Of a DNA stretch of 64,000 nucleotides, positions 52,136 to 64,000 are shown piece by piece. The stretch covers positions 56,152,135 to 56,216,134 of the forward strand of contig CM036619.1 of assembly GCA_020746105.1 (NCBI GenBank), written 5' to 3'. The notes under the pieces are model-generated. The model worked only from the letters and a program-made list of their open reading frames with translations, had not been told where the DNA came from and searched no databases. Source of the DNA: Trogon surrucura (lineage: Eukaryota; Chordata; Aves; Trogoniformes; Trogonidae). Position 1 is the first letter of the stretch. Each line of letters starts with the position of its first letter. The position numbers and the translations under genes were made by a program.

Positions 52136-53782
52136 ACCCGTAACACATTTATGCCTGTAATAGGTTGCCCATGCTTCAGGAAATGCCAGGCTGGGTGTGC
52201 ATTGATCAGCAGTAAATGCATTCATATTGTCTTCCTTTGGGAATGTAAACCCCAAGTCTCCTCTCTGAGCACTACCTAGCCTGCCGTCCAATTTCATACA
52301 GCCAGCCCCAGCTCACTGCTTGCCAGCAGCTCCCAGCTGAAAGGTCTGTGACGTGACAGCAGCATGTTTGCTGCAGTCCCTCAGAAAAACAATTGGGTTC
52401 TGAAACATTTTTTCCAGAGAGCAGAGAAGTTCACCTCTATTTCCAAGCCAGTCTGTGTTTGACACTGACCAATGTGGGCAATGCTGAGCAGTAGGTGACA
52501 GAGCACGTGTGTCAGGGGTTGTCCCAAGGGTTTGCCTTCTCTAGCAGTCATCTAGCTTGACCAGGCTGCTGCAGTAAGGGTCGTCACAAGAGTAAAAAAA
52601 AGGCTTAAAAATGTCATAGAAGTTGTTTCGTCTTTTCTGGGAGTTTCACAACCCCTGTTTTGTCCAAAGAGGCAGAGAAGAGAACCCCAGCCAGCACTAC
52701 TGGCTGTGGGGCTGGGTACCCACCTGCCTGGTGAGGGACACCATTTCTGTCACGGCGTGCTGGAGCTTGGCTTGCGCTGTGGGCACTGGGCACGTGTCGT
52801 CACATAGGATTTTTATGGACGAGGATGAGGACTATTCCCATAGGCAAGCTGTTTCAGGAGAGCTCTGTTTGTGTGTGTATATAGTGCCCGGCACATTTTT
52901 CACAGGCTGTCTGCTACAATACAACACTAACGAGGTAATTATAGGGCTCAGGCCATGTCAGCGCAGCACATACCGCTCGGATTAGGCCCGGCTCTTGAAC
53001 AAGCTCTTTCCAAAAAGAGGTACAAGCTGGCGTGGCTGGCAGCCCATCTGCAGGGACCGGAAGCAGACTGATGCTGGATGACTGCAGCTCAGCTGGTGTA
53101 GGGCAGTTTGGGATGCTGCTCCTGCCTCCTGCTCTGGCAGGGACCGGAGGTCGGGTGATCCCAGCTAGCAGATGTTGCTGTGGACATTACGGGTGTGATA
53201 TGGTAAGAAATGGAGGAGTAGGGACCTGGCAGCAACTCCCTGCTGCCAGCCGGTGCTGCCAGACAGGATTGCGAGGGATGTGGTTTCCTCCTGTGACTCA
53301 GGGGCTGGAAGCAAGGTGGTACCACAGCAGAGGGTTGACAAACGGGCCCATGATGTGAGGGTCAAGGGACGGGCGCAGCATGGAGAACTCACATTTAAAA
53401 ACAAACAGAGGGATGACAAGGCTTGGAGGGTCATGTATGCTCCTGGCACATCAGTGTCACAGCACTGGCGTAGCAGGAGGAAGAGAAGCAGCATTGTCTG
53501 CAGCAATTTGCCTGGCTTCTTTCATGTTTTCCTCACCTGAAAGAGGGCCAAAAAAAGAGGAAAGTCTGGTCTCAGTGTGTTATAATTTCCTTTATATATT
53601 ATGATGCACGTGATGTAATTTGGGTATTTTATGTCTTAAGAAAATGGGACAGACAGGGGACTTCTAAAATGCATTTTAATTAATTTAAAAAGCCATTAAG
53701 AAAACTGTTTGGCCAGAAGCACTAAGACAGTGATACCTGTTAGAGTTCAGGATCTCAAGCTGTCTGTTACAGGATTTCATTT

Positions 53783-53865
53783 ATTATATTAATAGCAATG
53801 ATTATATCACGGGGCTATAATTTTTTACCCATGATTACTATAATATTTAAGTAATTATATTAATA
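53783..53865. promoter_or_regulatory. AT-rich cluster with repeated ATTATATTAATA and ATGATTA motifs
   Basis: The 12-base word ATTATATTAATA occurs at 53783-53794 and again at 53854-53865. Between them are two ATGATTA-type words and other TAAT cores, around a CACGGGGCTATAA core. Multiple TAAT cores are the typical binding core of homeodomain proteins, so an enhancer is possible. AT-rich sequence gives such words by chance as well. Confidence 0.2.
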
Positions 53866-56800
53866 AGAACTACTATATTGGTTTCAGGTCCCCTTGTTAG
53901 CGTACACTGACCAAATATTAAATGAAATGGTGTGTGGTGAGCTGAATGCCGAGCCAGCCCAGCTATCTCCCATCTGCTTGAGAGCTGCCGTCTCACCTTC
54001 CAGTGCTTCAGACAGCGGGTGCAACCCTGCTGCTTCCCTCCCCTCCACACACTCCCAGACCTGTCACACCAAATTATTTGTAAACACCAAGCCAGCTAAT
54101 ATCACAACAGTATAAGCTCGCATGTGAAGGGCACTGGGAAGCCGTGAGAGACAGCTGGTGCCGTGTGTTAGTAGTAAGAGGCAAAAGAAAGAGGCTCCTC
54201 CAAAGCCCCTATTCATAAGCTTAGCACAATAGAGTAATGCAGCGTTAGGGAAATTTAAGCTACTGCTGAAAGCTAGTGTGCTTTGCTGCATTTTTACTCA
54301 AGGGATGGCTTTTATCCTGAGCTGTAATGCTTATGATATTTCAGACATGGCTTGCTTTGCTAGGTCATGTGAATGATGAATATCATGGTATTTAGAGGTT
54401 TCTAGTAAATGAAACACACATGGGAATGAATACAGATACAGATCACTTGCGTCAAACCCAGCTTTATCGGGGCTTGGTGAGGTATCTTTTTCAAGGCCCT
54501 ACAGCAATTGAAAAGCAATTAGACTTTCATTGTATTTTCCAGTTGCACTAACTGTCCTGTGGATACGTACGAGACTCCACATGGAAAAAGCTGCCTCTGT
54601 ACTTTCACTGCACAGCTGTCATAACACAGAAGAATGGGATGGCAGCAAAGCAAAACTTTAGTTGTGTGCTTGGAACTTCGAGGCACTTACTTCAGGCCTT
54701 AGGAAAGAATGGAAAGCCATCCTGTCCTACCATTAAAGAAAAGGATGTCACTATAGGAATGGGAAATGCTTCCTTTTCACCAAGTGGGCAGGTTAACAGT
54801 ACTAGGAAGGAGATTTCAGAAAGCTGCAGTGTGGTAGCTGAAAGCTGCCGCTCCTGAAAAAAACAGGTCCTGGTCATGTTCTTTTAGTGTTGCATTTGTT
54901 AGAAGAGTTTATTCATTAGTGGTTTGAGAGTGACAGAGCTCTGCACAAAGGGTTTTTTCTTTACCTACCAGACTGGGCAGGTGTGGCTAATTCTGAAGCA
55001 GTGAGATGAAGGGGAATTATGCATCCCCTCAATGTTAGGGCTTGGCATGTCCAAAGCCACAAAAAACTGTGAGGGAAACTACCTGCAGTGGCCAGCAGAG
55101 CAGAGTTTGCGTGGAGAGGGGTTGCTGGAGAAGGAGGGCAGAGATGCTCTCCTGATTTTTTCATCTTCTACCATAATCTTGCCATGCGGTCCTGCACAGT
55201 GCCTGGAAACTGCTTGCAGTGAGGCGTTCCTGAGCAGTGATTAGCGAAGCAGTTAACAAACACTGGTTTACATCACTTGGGGGTAGATTCACCTTCTGAC
55301 CATCTGTTACAACTGCATCTGGTTTTCTTCCGATTCACATTCATGCCAAGCAGAATGATCTTCATTTAAATCACTGGTGTTTCTTGGAGAGTAACCACTA
55401 CGGAAGAGTTGGTCCGTTGGCAAGATCTCCCAAGTCACGTACTGTGTGGCAGAGATTATGTCTCTCTGGATGTTTTGTTCATTCTTGAACATGAGGGGCT
55501 CAACAGCTAGCAAGAAGTTAGCTCTTACTATGAAATAGCAAAGTGCAACTGGCAGAAATGCAATGCAAATAGCAATGTGCAACTGTTAGCCTTGCCAATA
55601 CCGGTAACCTGAAAGCAATCTGCTTCAACTACTGCTGCATTTAAAGCAAGTGGATTTGCTCACTTTTGCATGTCTTTTTCTTTTAAAAGTACTATCAGAT
55701 CTCTCACAGGCAGTATTTTCTAATGAATGCAAATGAAAATTGTGATTATCCATTTCAAAGCAAACGGTAGCAAACCATCATTGCTCACGGAACGTTATTT
55801 ATACAGCTCATAAGCCCCAGTGATGCTCGTGCATAATTTGTCACGCATCACAGTGATAGAAATTGCCCTCAGGGCTGGACTTTGCAAGCCAGCCTCTCTG
55901 TTTTTAAGTTGCAGACGTTGTCACTTCAATGGCTGACTGCTTGATTTTGCAGGTTCAGTTTGATACGCATATGATAGCAAGCCCACGCTTGCCTGCAGAT
56001 GCCAGACTGCACCCAAAATTACTTGCTCCTCTTAACAGCAGTGACTAAAGTGACAGGCTGGCAGCTCGAAGGGGCTCTTGGTTCTCTCTTCTTATTTTCC
56101 AAGTCCTTCTGTTCTGCTGCCTCTTTGCAACTCTGTCCTCATCCTACTCAGCAGTTGCCTCAGTATGAAAACTTGGGGCAAGTCATGTGTATGATTGCTC
56201 TTAACTCAAACTTTATTTCCATGTCTTGCTCAACCTCTAAGTCCAGTGCTTGCTGTTCCCAATATGGGTAGTCTTGCTTTCACTGCTCAGTTTGCAAGAC
56301 TGTTCTTGGGCCTCTAAAAATGGAATTCAGTGAAAGACAGTAATTATGTCTTCCTGTCCTTTCTACAGTACTAGGGCAAATGAAAATAATTGCGTTTCTT
56401 CCTGCTGTTAATACTGTAATCTCTTCATCCAATAGTATTTGGAGAAGTTTATATTTTAAAACACTGGATAATTTGTTACCCCCATATATTAACTCTCCTT
56501 GTTAGCCAAGAGGTGTGGCAACAATCAAACTGCAGTGAAACTGTGAAGGTAGAAAATGTCCAGTGAGTACCCTCTTTCCTAAGAGACTATGTTAACCGAA
56601 GGACTAATAAAATCTTGTTTAGCCATCACAGGAAGACTTTTTGGTAGACAGCCAACCCTGGCTGGTCTCCTGAGTATAAAAAGTAGTATAGAAATGTTCC
56701 TTCCAGCATTAATTCTTTTCAGCTTGTGGCATATTCTTCCTACTTCTTACAGTAGCACCCTCTGCCCTTAGTCCAGCTGAAGTATCAGCTTTATTGGCTG

Positions 56801-57767
56801 GTGTTTCACAAACATGTGCAGCCTCGTCCCACAGTGGTGAAGTGGGGATCTTTTCTTGCTGTCACATAGGGCTTAGGGGGGTTTGGCCAGTCAGTCCCTG
56901 GTTGCCACGCTGGTGTTTCTAGTCCCCCACTGGCACGTGGGAGGGAGGTTTCTCCCTGTAATCCATTGGTAGCCCCCAGAGGTAAATATCCCATTCTTTT
57001 TCTTATACCAAGGACAGACTCAGCCTAAGGTTGAGTCTCGGCTTTATGGAAATACAAAGCAATTTCCCAGCCAAGCACAGATCAGAAGGTTGTTATTAGG
57101 CAAATCCAGACAGGACAGTGTGAAAATGCTTAAAGCGAGGCCCCATCTGGGGCAATATGTTACAAACTTGTTGGTCTGGATGTGTGAAAATCATTTTTTC
57201 GGTGAGGAATGGAGTTTACAGCTTCCAAAGCCAGAACAACACCTTCTTCTTTCTCAGCCTGTGATATGTGTCTTCTACGTAAATCTTAATTCCCTTCCCC
57301 TTATTTTCCAAGTATTATCCTTTAAAACAGAGCAAAGGCTTTATTACTTTCTCTTGCACACAGTACCCCATGTGTTTATATCTGCTAGCTTCTCAAGTTG
57401 GATATGTCTAAGTATAACCTTCTCCCTATAGGTAAGAGCAAGAGTTTTTTTAAGATTTGATGCAAGGTTTTGCATTTCTGGTATGACTAGTAGCTGTTTG
57501 CTGCAATTGTGTATTGAAACCTCTGCAGAAATTGGTAGACTCATCCTTGACTCTAAGGGCTTATGAATTAAATGCAGTAACCAGACAACCTCCTCTTGCT
57601 CAGGCTACTCTTGCTTGAGATCAGACAGAAAATCCGTGAGTGTGAAGGCCAGGGATATGCCCCGTATCTCTTTACCCATAGTGACCTATCTTGCACCCTG
57701 TGGCGTGATGCTGTTGACTGGTGACTGCTTTCAGTTACATATCTGCTTCCAGAATATCAACACATTT

Positions 57768-57785
57768 CAAAAAAAAAAAAAGAGA
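57768..57785. repeat. A-run and following AG units
   Basis: A13 or so followed by GAGAGA. It is a simple low-complexity stretch, and a T-run follows at about 57,858-57,869. Confidence 0.7.
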
Positions 57786-60700
57786 GAACAGTAACTGTTT
57801 ATCCTGGCTAAGCTTGTGTAACAGGTTTTCATATGATGTTTTTAGCATTTAAAGTCTTTTTTTTTTTTCATTGAGCTGTTTCAGTATCCAGAAAAAAACA
57901 TTTCTCTTACTCAGCTTCATTAGTTATAGGAAATCACTGGATTAAAGTAGAGAACAGATTAGCAAAAATAAATTGTAGTATGTTTTGGGCATATGGTGCT
58001 GTGTATGAATGGGTTTTAACTACTTAACTGTGTATAACAAAGAGCAGAAGGAGAGATTTGTCTTAGCATGCAATAATTATAATTTGCAGTAGCTTCATAG
58101 CTTAACAGTCAGAAACCACAAAGCCAGGGAAAGCTTTTAGTTAGGATTTGCAAGGGGTGTGTGCTCCTGTCCCCGAGCTCACATCGTGTTTTCTGCCAGC
58201 TGATGGCCGGGCACGAGACTGGACTTAGCTAATTAACAGGATGCCTCTCCCTCCGTTACCTTCCTCTTGGCTGGGCTCATGTTTTGCAACGCTGGGTTAG
58301 TGTGAGTTACAGAGACAGGATTTAGCCTCTCGGAAGCGGGAACCTCTGCTGGTCGGGGCACGCTGCTCCAACGCGTGGGCCAGAGGAGAGGCACACCGTA
58401 GGCAAGCCCGTGGTGGCCTGGGCTTCACCTTAGCTGGAAATTGTCCCCCACAGAGCAAATAGAAACTGAGGCAGTAAGTGAAAGAGGCCACAATGCCAGG
58501 GTGGTTGCTGGGGAGTATTGACCTTCAGGCTCTGGGCACACACCAAGCAATACATTCAGCTTTGAATTCGAATCAAACTTTTTTTTTCCTAATATCTATA
58601 ATTTCCCTCTACTACTTCCAACCTGCAAAAGTCAAATTTATGCCTTTTCTAAATAGACCCAGCTCATACCAGTTTGAACTTGGTCCTGAGACACAAATCA
58701 GTGCAAACGCTGATACCGTTCTGACCGTGCACCACCTCCCACTTCTCAGGAAAACTGTGCTTTTCCATTTAGGTCCTGAGAGGTTTCTGAAAACCAAACA
58801 CTGGTGATGACATCATTTCCATGTCTTAGAAAACCTGCTTGTAAAGAGATGTAAAGATTTGCAAGGAAAATCAAAGCTAGTTTAGGCGGTAAATTCAGAA
58901 ATACTTGGAAAATTACCTTGTCTTTATTTGGCCTCCTCAGTATGTTTGCTAGCACGGATTAACCAATAATGTTATACGACATAGCTTAAATGTGCATGTC
59001 CTTCCCTTCTTTTTTGGGAGGTTACTTTCCTCTGAGGTTTCACATCCACTGTGAGTAACGTTCTTGTACTTCTGCCCTGGGTTAATCAAACATAAGTCAT
59101 TACCCCATGCAAAAAGAAGTTTTGCTAAAAAATTGTGGTCCAGAGAAGAAAGGAGGGCAGGTTTTTTCCTTCTGTGAACGTCTAACTAATTTTATTTCTC
59201 TTTTTTCATTGGTAAATTTTGTGCCTTGAAAAATTCACTGACAAGGTCATGATAATTTTGGGGATTTTAGTAATTATTATGAAAAATTAAATCCCCAGCT
59301 TTTTAGGAGAACATTCTTGCTTTCTCCTAATTTAGTTTTATAGTGGTAAGCCCTGCCAAACTTGCAGGCTTTGTGTTCAGCCTATCAATAACTCAGTGTT
59401 ACTTCTGTTGCAGAGTTCCCTGAAGAGAAGAGGCAGCAGAGAAATGCACAAAGAAAAAAAGGCATTTACCCAGGTATGGTTTTCATGAATGTGAAATTTT
59501 GAGGAAAAATTACATGATAAAATCCAAAATTTCTTTTTATGGGTGTTGACAAGGCCATCAGGCACCTTAACTAGAGTGCAATTAGGCCTTAATCTACTGA
59601 GACCTGCCAGAGATAATGTAGAAGCAATTTAGGACACAAGTGTGATCTCTAAACCATGCAGCTTCTTGAGCTCGTTGTGCTTGTATCCATAGATTCAGGC
59701 TGCAGGTTTTCCACAAGAAGAGAAAATCACCTTGCCTCACAAAGTAATTGGACTGTAGCTTGGGGACTAACTAAATTTATACACGGTGCCAAAGATTTTG
59801 TGCTAATGAGCATCTTGGCAGGAAATGCAGTTCGCGCACTGCAACGACACCTCGTGAGCTCTCATGTCGCAGCCCAGGGTTTGATCTCTCTGGTGTCAGG
59901 GGGGCAGGTACGTCAAAGTTAAATTGAACTTGTGCTCCCTGAAGCTGAGATACAACACAGAGCCTAAGCTACCCACTCAGTCTCCCTTTGGACACCAGTT
60001 TTCCTGAAATTTTGTAGGCTGATCCTTCTCGGGAAACTGGTCTGCCCATTTTCCTCTGCTTTTTGCACTTACTGTAAGAGTTAAAGCTTTTCCCAGCACC
60101 CATATGGTTACTGTTTATAGCCGGAGAGATGGGGATAGTGTTTCACCTCACTGCGAAAGGAGCCAAGATTGGCATTGTGCCTTCATTAAAGACAGCTCAC
60201 ACCTCCCCTGCTGCCCTCTCAGCAGGCTTAGTGTATGCAGCCAAGACCTACGGGTTGTCTCTAAGTTGATGGAGTCTTAAAATCCATTGATTTGTGGTAA
60301 TAGCAATAATAGATCTTTACAACATGTTGCACTGAGTGGGCAGGGGGGGCCTGTGGTGGGGGCTTGTGGTGGCCAGGGGCTGCAGCCTGCTTTCCTGGGA
60401 TACAGCAGATTGAGCCAATATAAGCATGGCTTACTTAGTCCTTAAAATGGGGCACTGGGATTTCTTCCCACAGCCTCTGCTATGGAAAATTAAGTCGTCA
60501 TTCAGGTCAGAGAATTTATTTTTCTGCAAGTCTGTAAAATACATGGATGAAATCTATATATGCCCGCACACATGCAGATTACAGATGAAGCTATGTGAAG
60601 GTACAGTTGTGTCCATTGGGGTTTGTGGGTGGCCCTGTCCCTCCTTTCCTCATTCCTGGAAACACAGAGCAGTGCAGAGGGAACAGATTCCTTCTGCTTG

Positions 60701-63700
60701 CTTCCTCCACTCAAATCCAGGCATTAAGAGCAGCTGTAGCTTGCCTTGGAAAGCCTTAAAAAAGAACTTCACAAAATTAACAGGCCATGGGTCAGCTCTG
60801 CACCACTCACAACATGGGGAGTGATCCTGGAAACCACCAGGGCAAAAAACCCCTTTACACTGTTCACACACTATGTAACTCCTGCAAGCAAAGCATTTGG
60901 GCTTGAAAATTAAAACCATTGCAACAGCACTGTGCAAGGTGGCTGTTCAGTTTTCCTTAGCAATTTTTTTAGGGTAAGCAAGACTGGTAAACAGTCTTAC
61001 ATATTGATGTGGCTCAGCCTATAGGTCTATGTCCTAGCTATCTCTCAACTCTGGGGTGTTACCCAGAGCTGTCTCCAAACCTGAGTATCCATTCAGACAT
61101 ATGAGCTGGTTGAGACCACAGCTCACCACAGCAAGTGCCCAACCTGGTCAAACAGCTTCTGGGTCCAGGGACATGGCCCAAAGAGCCCAGGAGGTTCAAA
61201 ACATTGCTCTTCAGGAACAGACTACCCTAAATACCTAAAATAAGTTCAGATACCTGCTACATGTTTTGTGGGTGAAAAGCAAACACAAACTTAGATTCTG
61301 TGCGTCCGCATGCCTACAGATAAGTATATCATATGGCAGGATCGGTGTTTTTACTTACTGAGAGCTCATCATGAATATTAGCTGGGAGCATCTTAGCCAT
61401 TGCAGGGCACACCGAGTAAATAATACCTGTGAAATTGATTGTCTTGAAGTCATATAAAAGCAGAATTCATAGTAGTGCTTACCCGCCTCCAGCAGTATTG
61501 AAGAAAAAAAGTTTTTATTCAGCAGAATTGCAAAATGGAGCTTCTTGGAAAATACCAGGCACCAGGCAAAACACAAAGAAAAGTGGTTCTCCAGCGCAAG
61601 GTAGGAGTGCTGGCACTCAGTCAGCTGCTTGGGTGCTGGTCATACCGCCCTGTCGTCGGACTTGCAACCCCACAACTGCTTGCCGATCCTCTGCCTGGCA
61701 GTTCCCTGGAGCTGGTGGTGGTGGTGGTAGAGGAGATGGCATTGGTCTCTATCTATCTTTGTGTTTTCTTGCCAGAAAAGAAATATCATATCTGGGAATT
61801 TTTGATCAGCTCTTTATTCTCATCACTTCATTTACATTGCATAATTTAGGTTTATTCCTTTCCTTTACTTTCTTTATCTCCACATTCTACATTTGTCTAA
61901 ATTAGACTGCAGACTCTGTAGGGAGAGATCTGGGTTCTTTCTTTCTGCTTTTTTTTCCATTAATGTCCCTCTGAAGTGCCATGCAGAGCTATGATGTTAC
62001 TGCATGCAAATGATCACTATCAGTAATTGTTAATTCCGATTTATCCTTAATGATCTCTTAAAGTCTGTGTCTAGCACTGTGACTGGCAGAACGTTTTTGC
62101 AACTGTCATTCCTTATTTTCTTTAAATACAGTCTGCCCTGTGTACACCTCTTAGGGAAACATCCACATACTGGATGTGAAATACAGTCAGTCTGTGCCAT
62201 AGCCCGTCTTTCAGCCCCTGAGATCCAAGCCTCTTGTTCCTCCAAAACAGTGGAAAGATTGTATTCTCTCATTATTATTTTTTTCCCTTTTCATTCGTGA
62301 TTTAACTAATAATGAATTATTCTTAATTTTGGTGATTTGTCCTCTCCTTAGTTTGCCTTATATGTCAAAACTCTACTTGCCTGTGTGGGTGTCTCACCCT
62401 CTTTCTGTTTCTATTTGGTTTCAACTGATCAAGAAATCGCTGATATTTCTGTACACAAAGTTTCAGAGGGACAGGTGCATGAAGGTTGGAGTCCTACCCT
62501 TCTGGCATGCTTAGATCTGGCTGATAAATCTCTCCTGACTATTCTTTTCCTTTGGAAAAAAGCTGTCTGGGGAATGAGATTTTCAGTAGTCACATTCCCT
62601 GGCAGAGAGTCTGGGAAGATCTAGAGCTTTCTCACCTTTCCAGATGGGATCCGTATTTAGTAGGCGAGAATAAAATCCATCAGCTCTGTTGTTTTGTGTG
62701 AGGCTTGTGTTTGTTTAACAAAAAAAAAACAAACTTGTTTGTTTCAGCTCTTGTGAAAAACAGAACTTACAAATGTGATCCTTTTTTTTTCCATAGGCAA
62801 AACCTAGCAATACAGTAATGCCTTTACAAGAAGTTAACGGTGGTTTTGTCCTGCTGTAGTAACACACTAACTCCGCAGACGCATTGAGCCGTGCAGTGAT
62901 GCCGAACAAAAATGCTGGGGCCCTGACCCCAAACCCATCGAAGCCTTTCCCTTTTCTTCAAAAGCTTCAAAGTGCTGAGTGCGTTGTCTGGAGCACAATT
63001 CAGTGCTTGAAATGCAGTGGGTGTCAGGCTGGAGCCCCCTCCGGCCCCCAGGGAGGAACTGGCCCCCAGTGCTCCCAGCTTGGGGGGCATTAGGGGGGTG
63101 CGGGCAGTCTGACCCTTCCCCAGGGCTATAGGTCCAGCTGCCTGCAGCCAGGGAGGTGCCACTGGTGGCTGGGTGCTTGCAGCCGAAGGCAGACAAGAAG
63201 CACAGGGATTACAAATGGAGAATAAGGAAATTATCGGATGTGATTATTTCCAGGCTATTAACAGATAAATAAATAAACCGGAGTAGTCATCCCACCTGTG
63301 AGCTCTGATGTGCAGCACTGGCCTGGCTGTAACTTTCCTTGTAATTTTTGTATTTCCCTAAAAGCAAAAGCTACAGCTGTGGGGATAAACTGATTCTCAA
63401 TGGTAGGAATAACAGAGGTGACGTATCATGCAGCTCTGACTAAAGGTTATGCTTTAATCATACAGCTGTATGCAGCCAGAGCAACCAGAATTCAGAGTGG
63501 AGGCTGCATGGAGTTTTGCCGGGTTTTAATCTGATACTTGATTTGCAGTTTCGAGCTATGAAGAGAAAAGCAATTTGCAAATATATGTGTGAAAGAGAGG
63601 TGTGTGCATGTGAGGAGACGACAGAGAGGAAAGCAACCTCATCTTCTAGAGGCTCTGCTTCTAATCAATTATATACACCTCGATTGTATTCATAGAAAAC

Positions 63701-63827
63701 TCACATTTCTGGTACCAGAAACACAATGATGACCAAAATTGCAGTTGGTCAACTGATCAACTGATTGCAGTTTTGTTTGACTCTTGGTTATCACTGAAAA
63801 CAGAAATTTTGACTATTGTTTACCTCT

Positions 63828-63859
63828 TACTATTTTTTTTTTACTATTTTATTTTTTAC
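63828..63859. repeat. T-rich low-complexity tract
   Basis: Repeated TACTATTTT-type units with T runs lie near the window end. Low complexity only. Confidence 0.7.
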
Positions 63860-64000
63860 TGTTCAGTATTTTAAAGTCCCAACCTCCACTAAGCAGAATC
63901 AGTAAGAAGGCTGACTGAGTTCAGAAGTATACAAGCAATTGCTTCTGTGACTGTTTAGTTATTAATAGCTGAAATGAAGACACAATTAGTATATATCTAA

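Larger units (their letters stand above)
46790..64000 (+). other. MTCL1: MTCL1 intron 3, remainder to the window end
   Basis: About 17 kb with no recognised gene, exon, RNA or transposon. It holds several A- or T-rich runs (listed separately where long), a TAAT-rich cluster at about 53,780-53,870, and mildly GC-richer patches at about 50,410-50,640, 52,680-53,350, 58,150-58,480 and 62,870-63,190. Open frames of up to 158 codons (61429-61905) occur but match nothing I know and are not bounded by good splice sites that would fit the MTCL1 phase. Confidence 0.65.

Noticed and set aside
61429-61905. A 158-codon + strand open frame
   Set aside because: No family resemblance, mixed overlapping frames in the same area, and no splice sites consistent with a phase 0 MTCL1 exon.

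Overview
The window looks like vertebrate, most probably avian, nuclear DNA. It holds the 5' end of one split gene with very long introns, together with several CR1 LINE fragments that carry the typical bird 3' tails (short tandem repeats of the type ATTCTRTGAT). There are no bacterial-style operons, no rRNA or tRNA genes that I could find, and no LTR element that I could recognise.

The gene is MTCL1 (microtubule crosslinking factor 1, formerly SOGA2/CCDC165) on the + strand. A CpG island covers roughly 1-2990. Within it lie a TATA-like site (1198-1208), a purine-rich leader with three upstream ATG reading frames, and a first coding exon that starts at 1873 and ends at a clean donor after 2733 (287 codons). 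Exon 2 (14438-14662, 75 codons) and exon 3 (16143-16301, 53 codons) follow. All three junctions are phase 0, and the exons read continuously into the N-terminal coiled coil. From 16302 to the window end I find no further convincing exon, so this is at least 47.7 kb of intron 3. The rest of the protein must lie beyond the window.

The introns contain seven recognisable CR1 pieces: 13085-14216 (+), 22311-22401 (-), 26019-26880 (-), 36446-36707 (+), 39870-40129 (+), 46016-46593 (-) and 46639-46789 (+). Much older CR1/L3-like sequence lies at about 3750-4560 (+). All appear 5'-truncated and dead. A few simple repeats are scattered through the introns. A block at about 18.75-20.45 kb is strongly pyrimidine-rich on the + strand, so it is mRNA-like on the - strand, and I could not explain it.

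Other points for a second look are a possible divergent antisense first exon (472-660, -), a possible cryptic exon in a GC-rich island at 34539-34714, a TAAT-rich cluster near 53.8 kb, and a head-to-head CR1 pair at 46.0-46.8 kb. I found no evidence of a novel multi-gene system. The window is best read as promoter, first exons and large regulatory introns of a conserved cytoskeletal gene.
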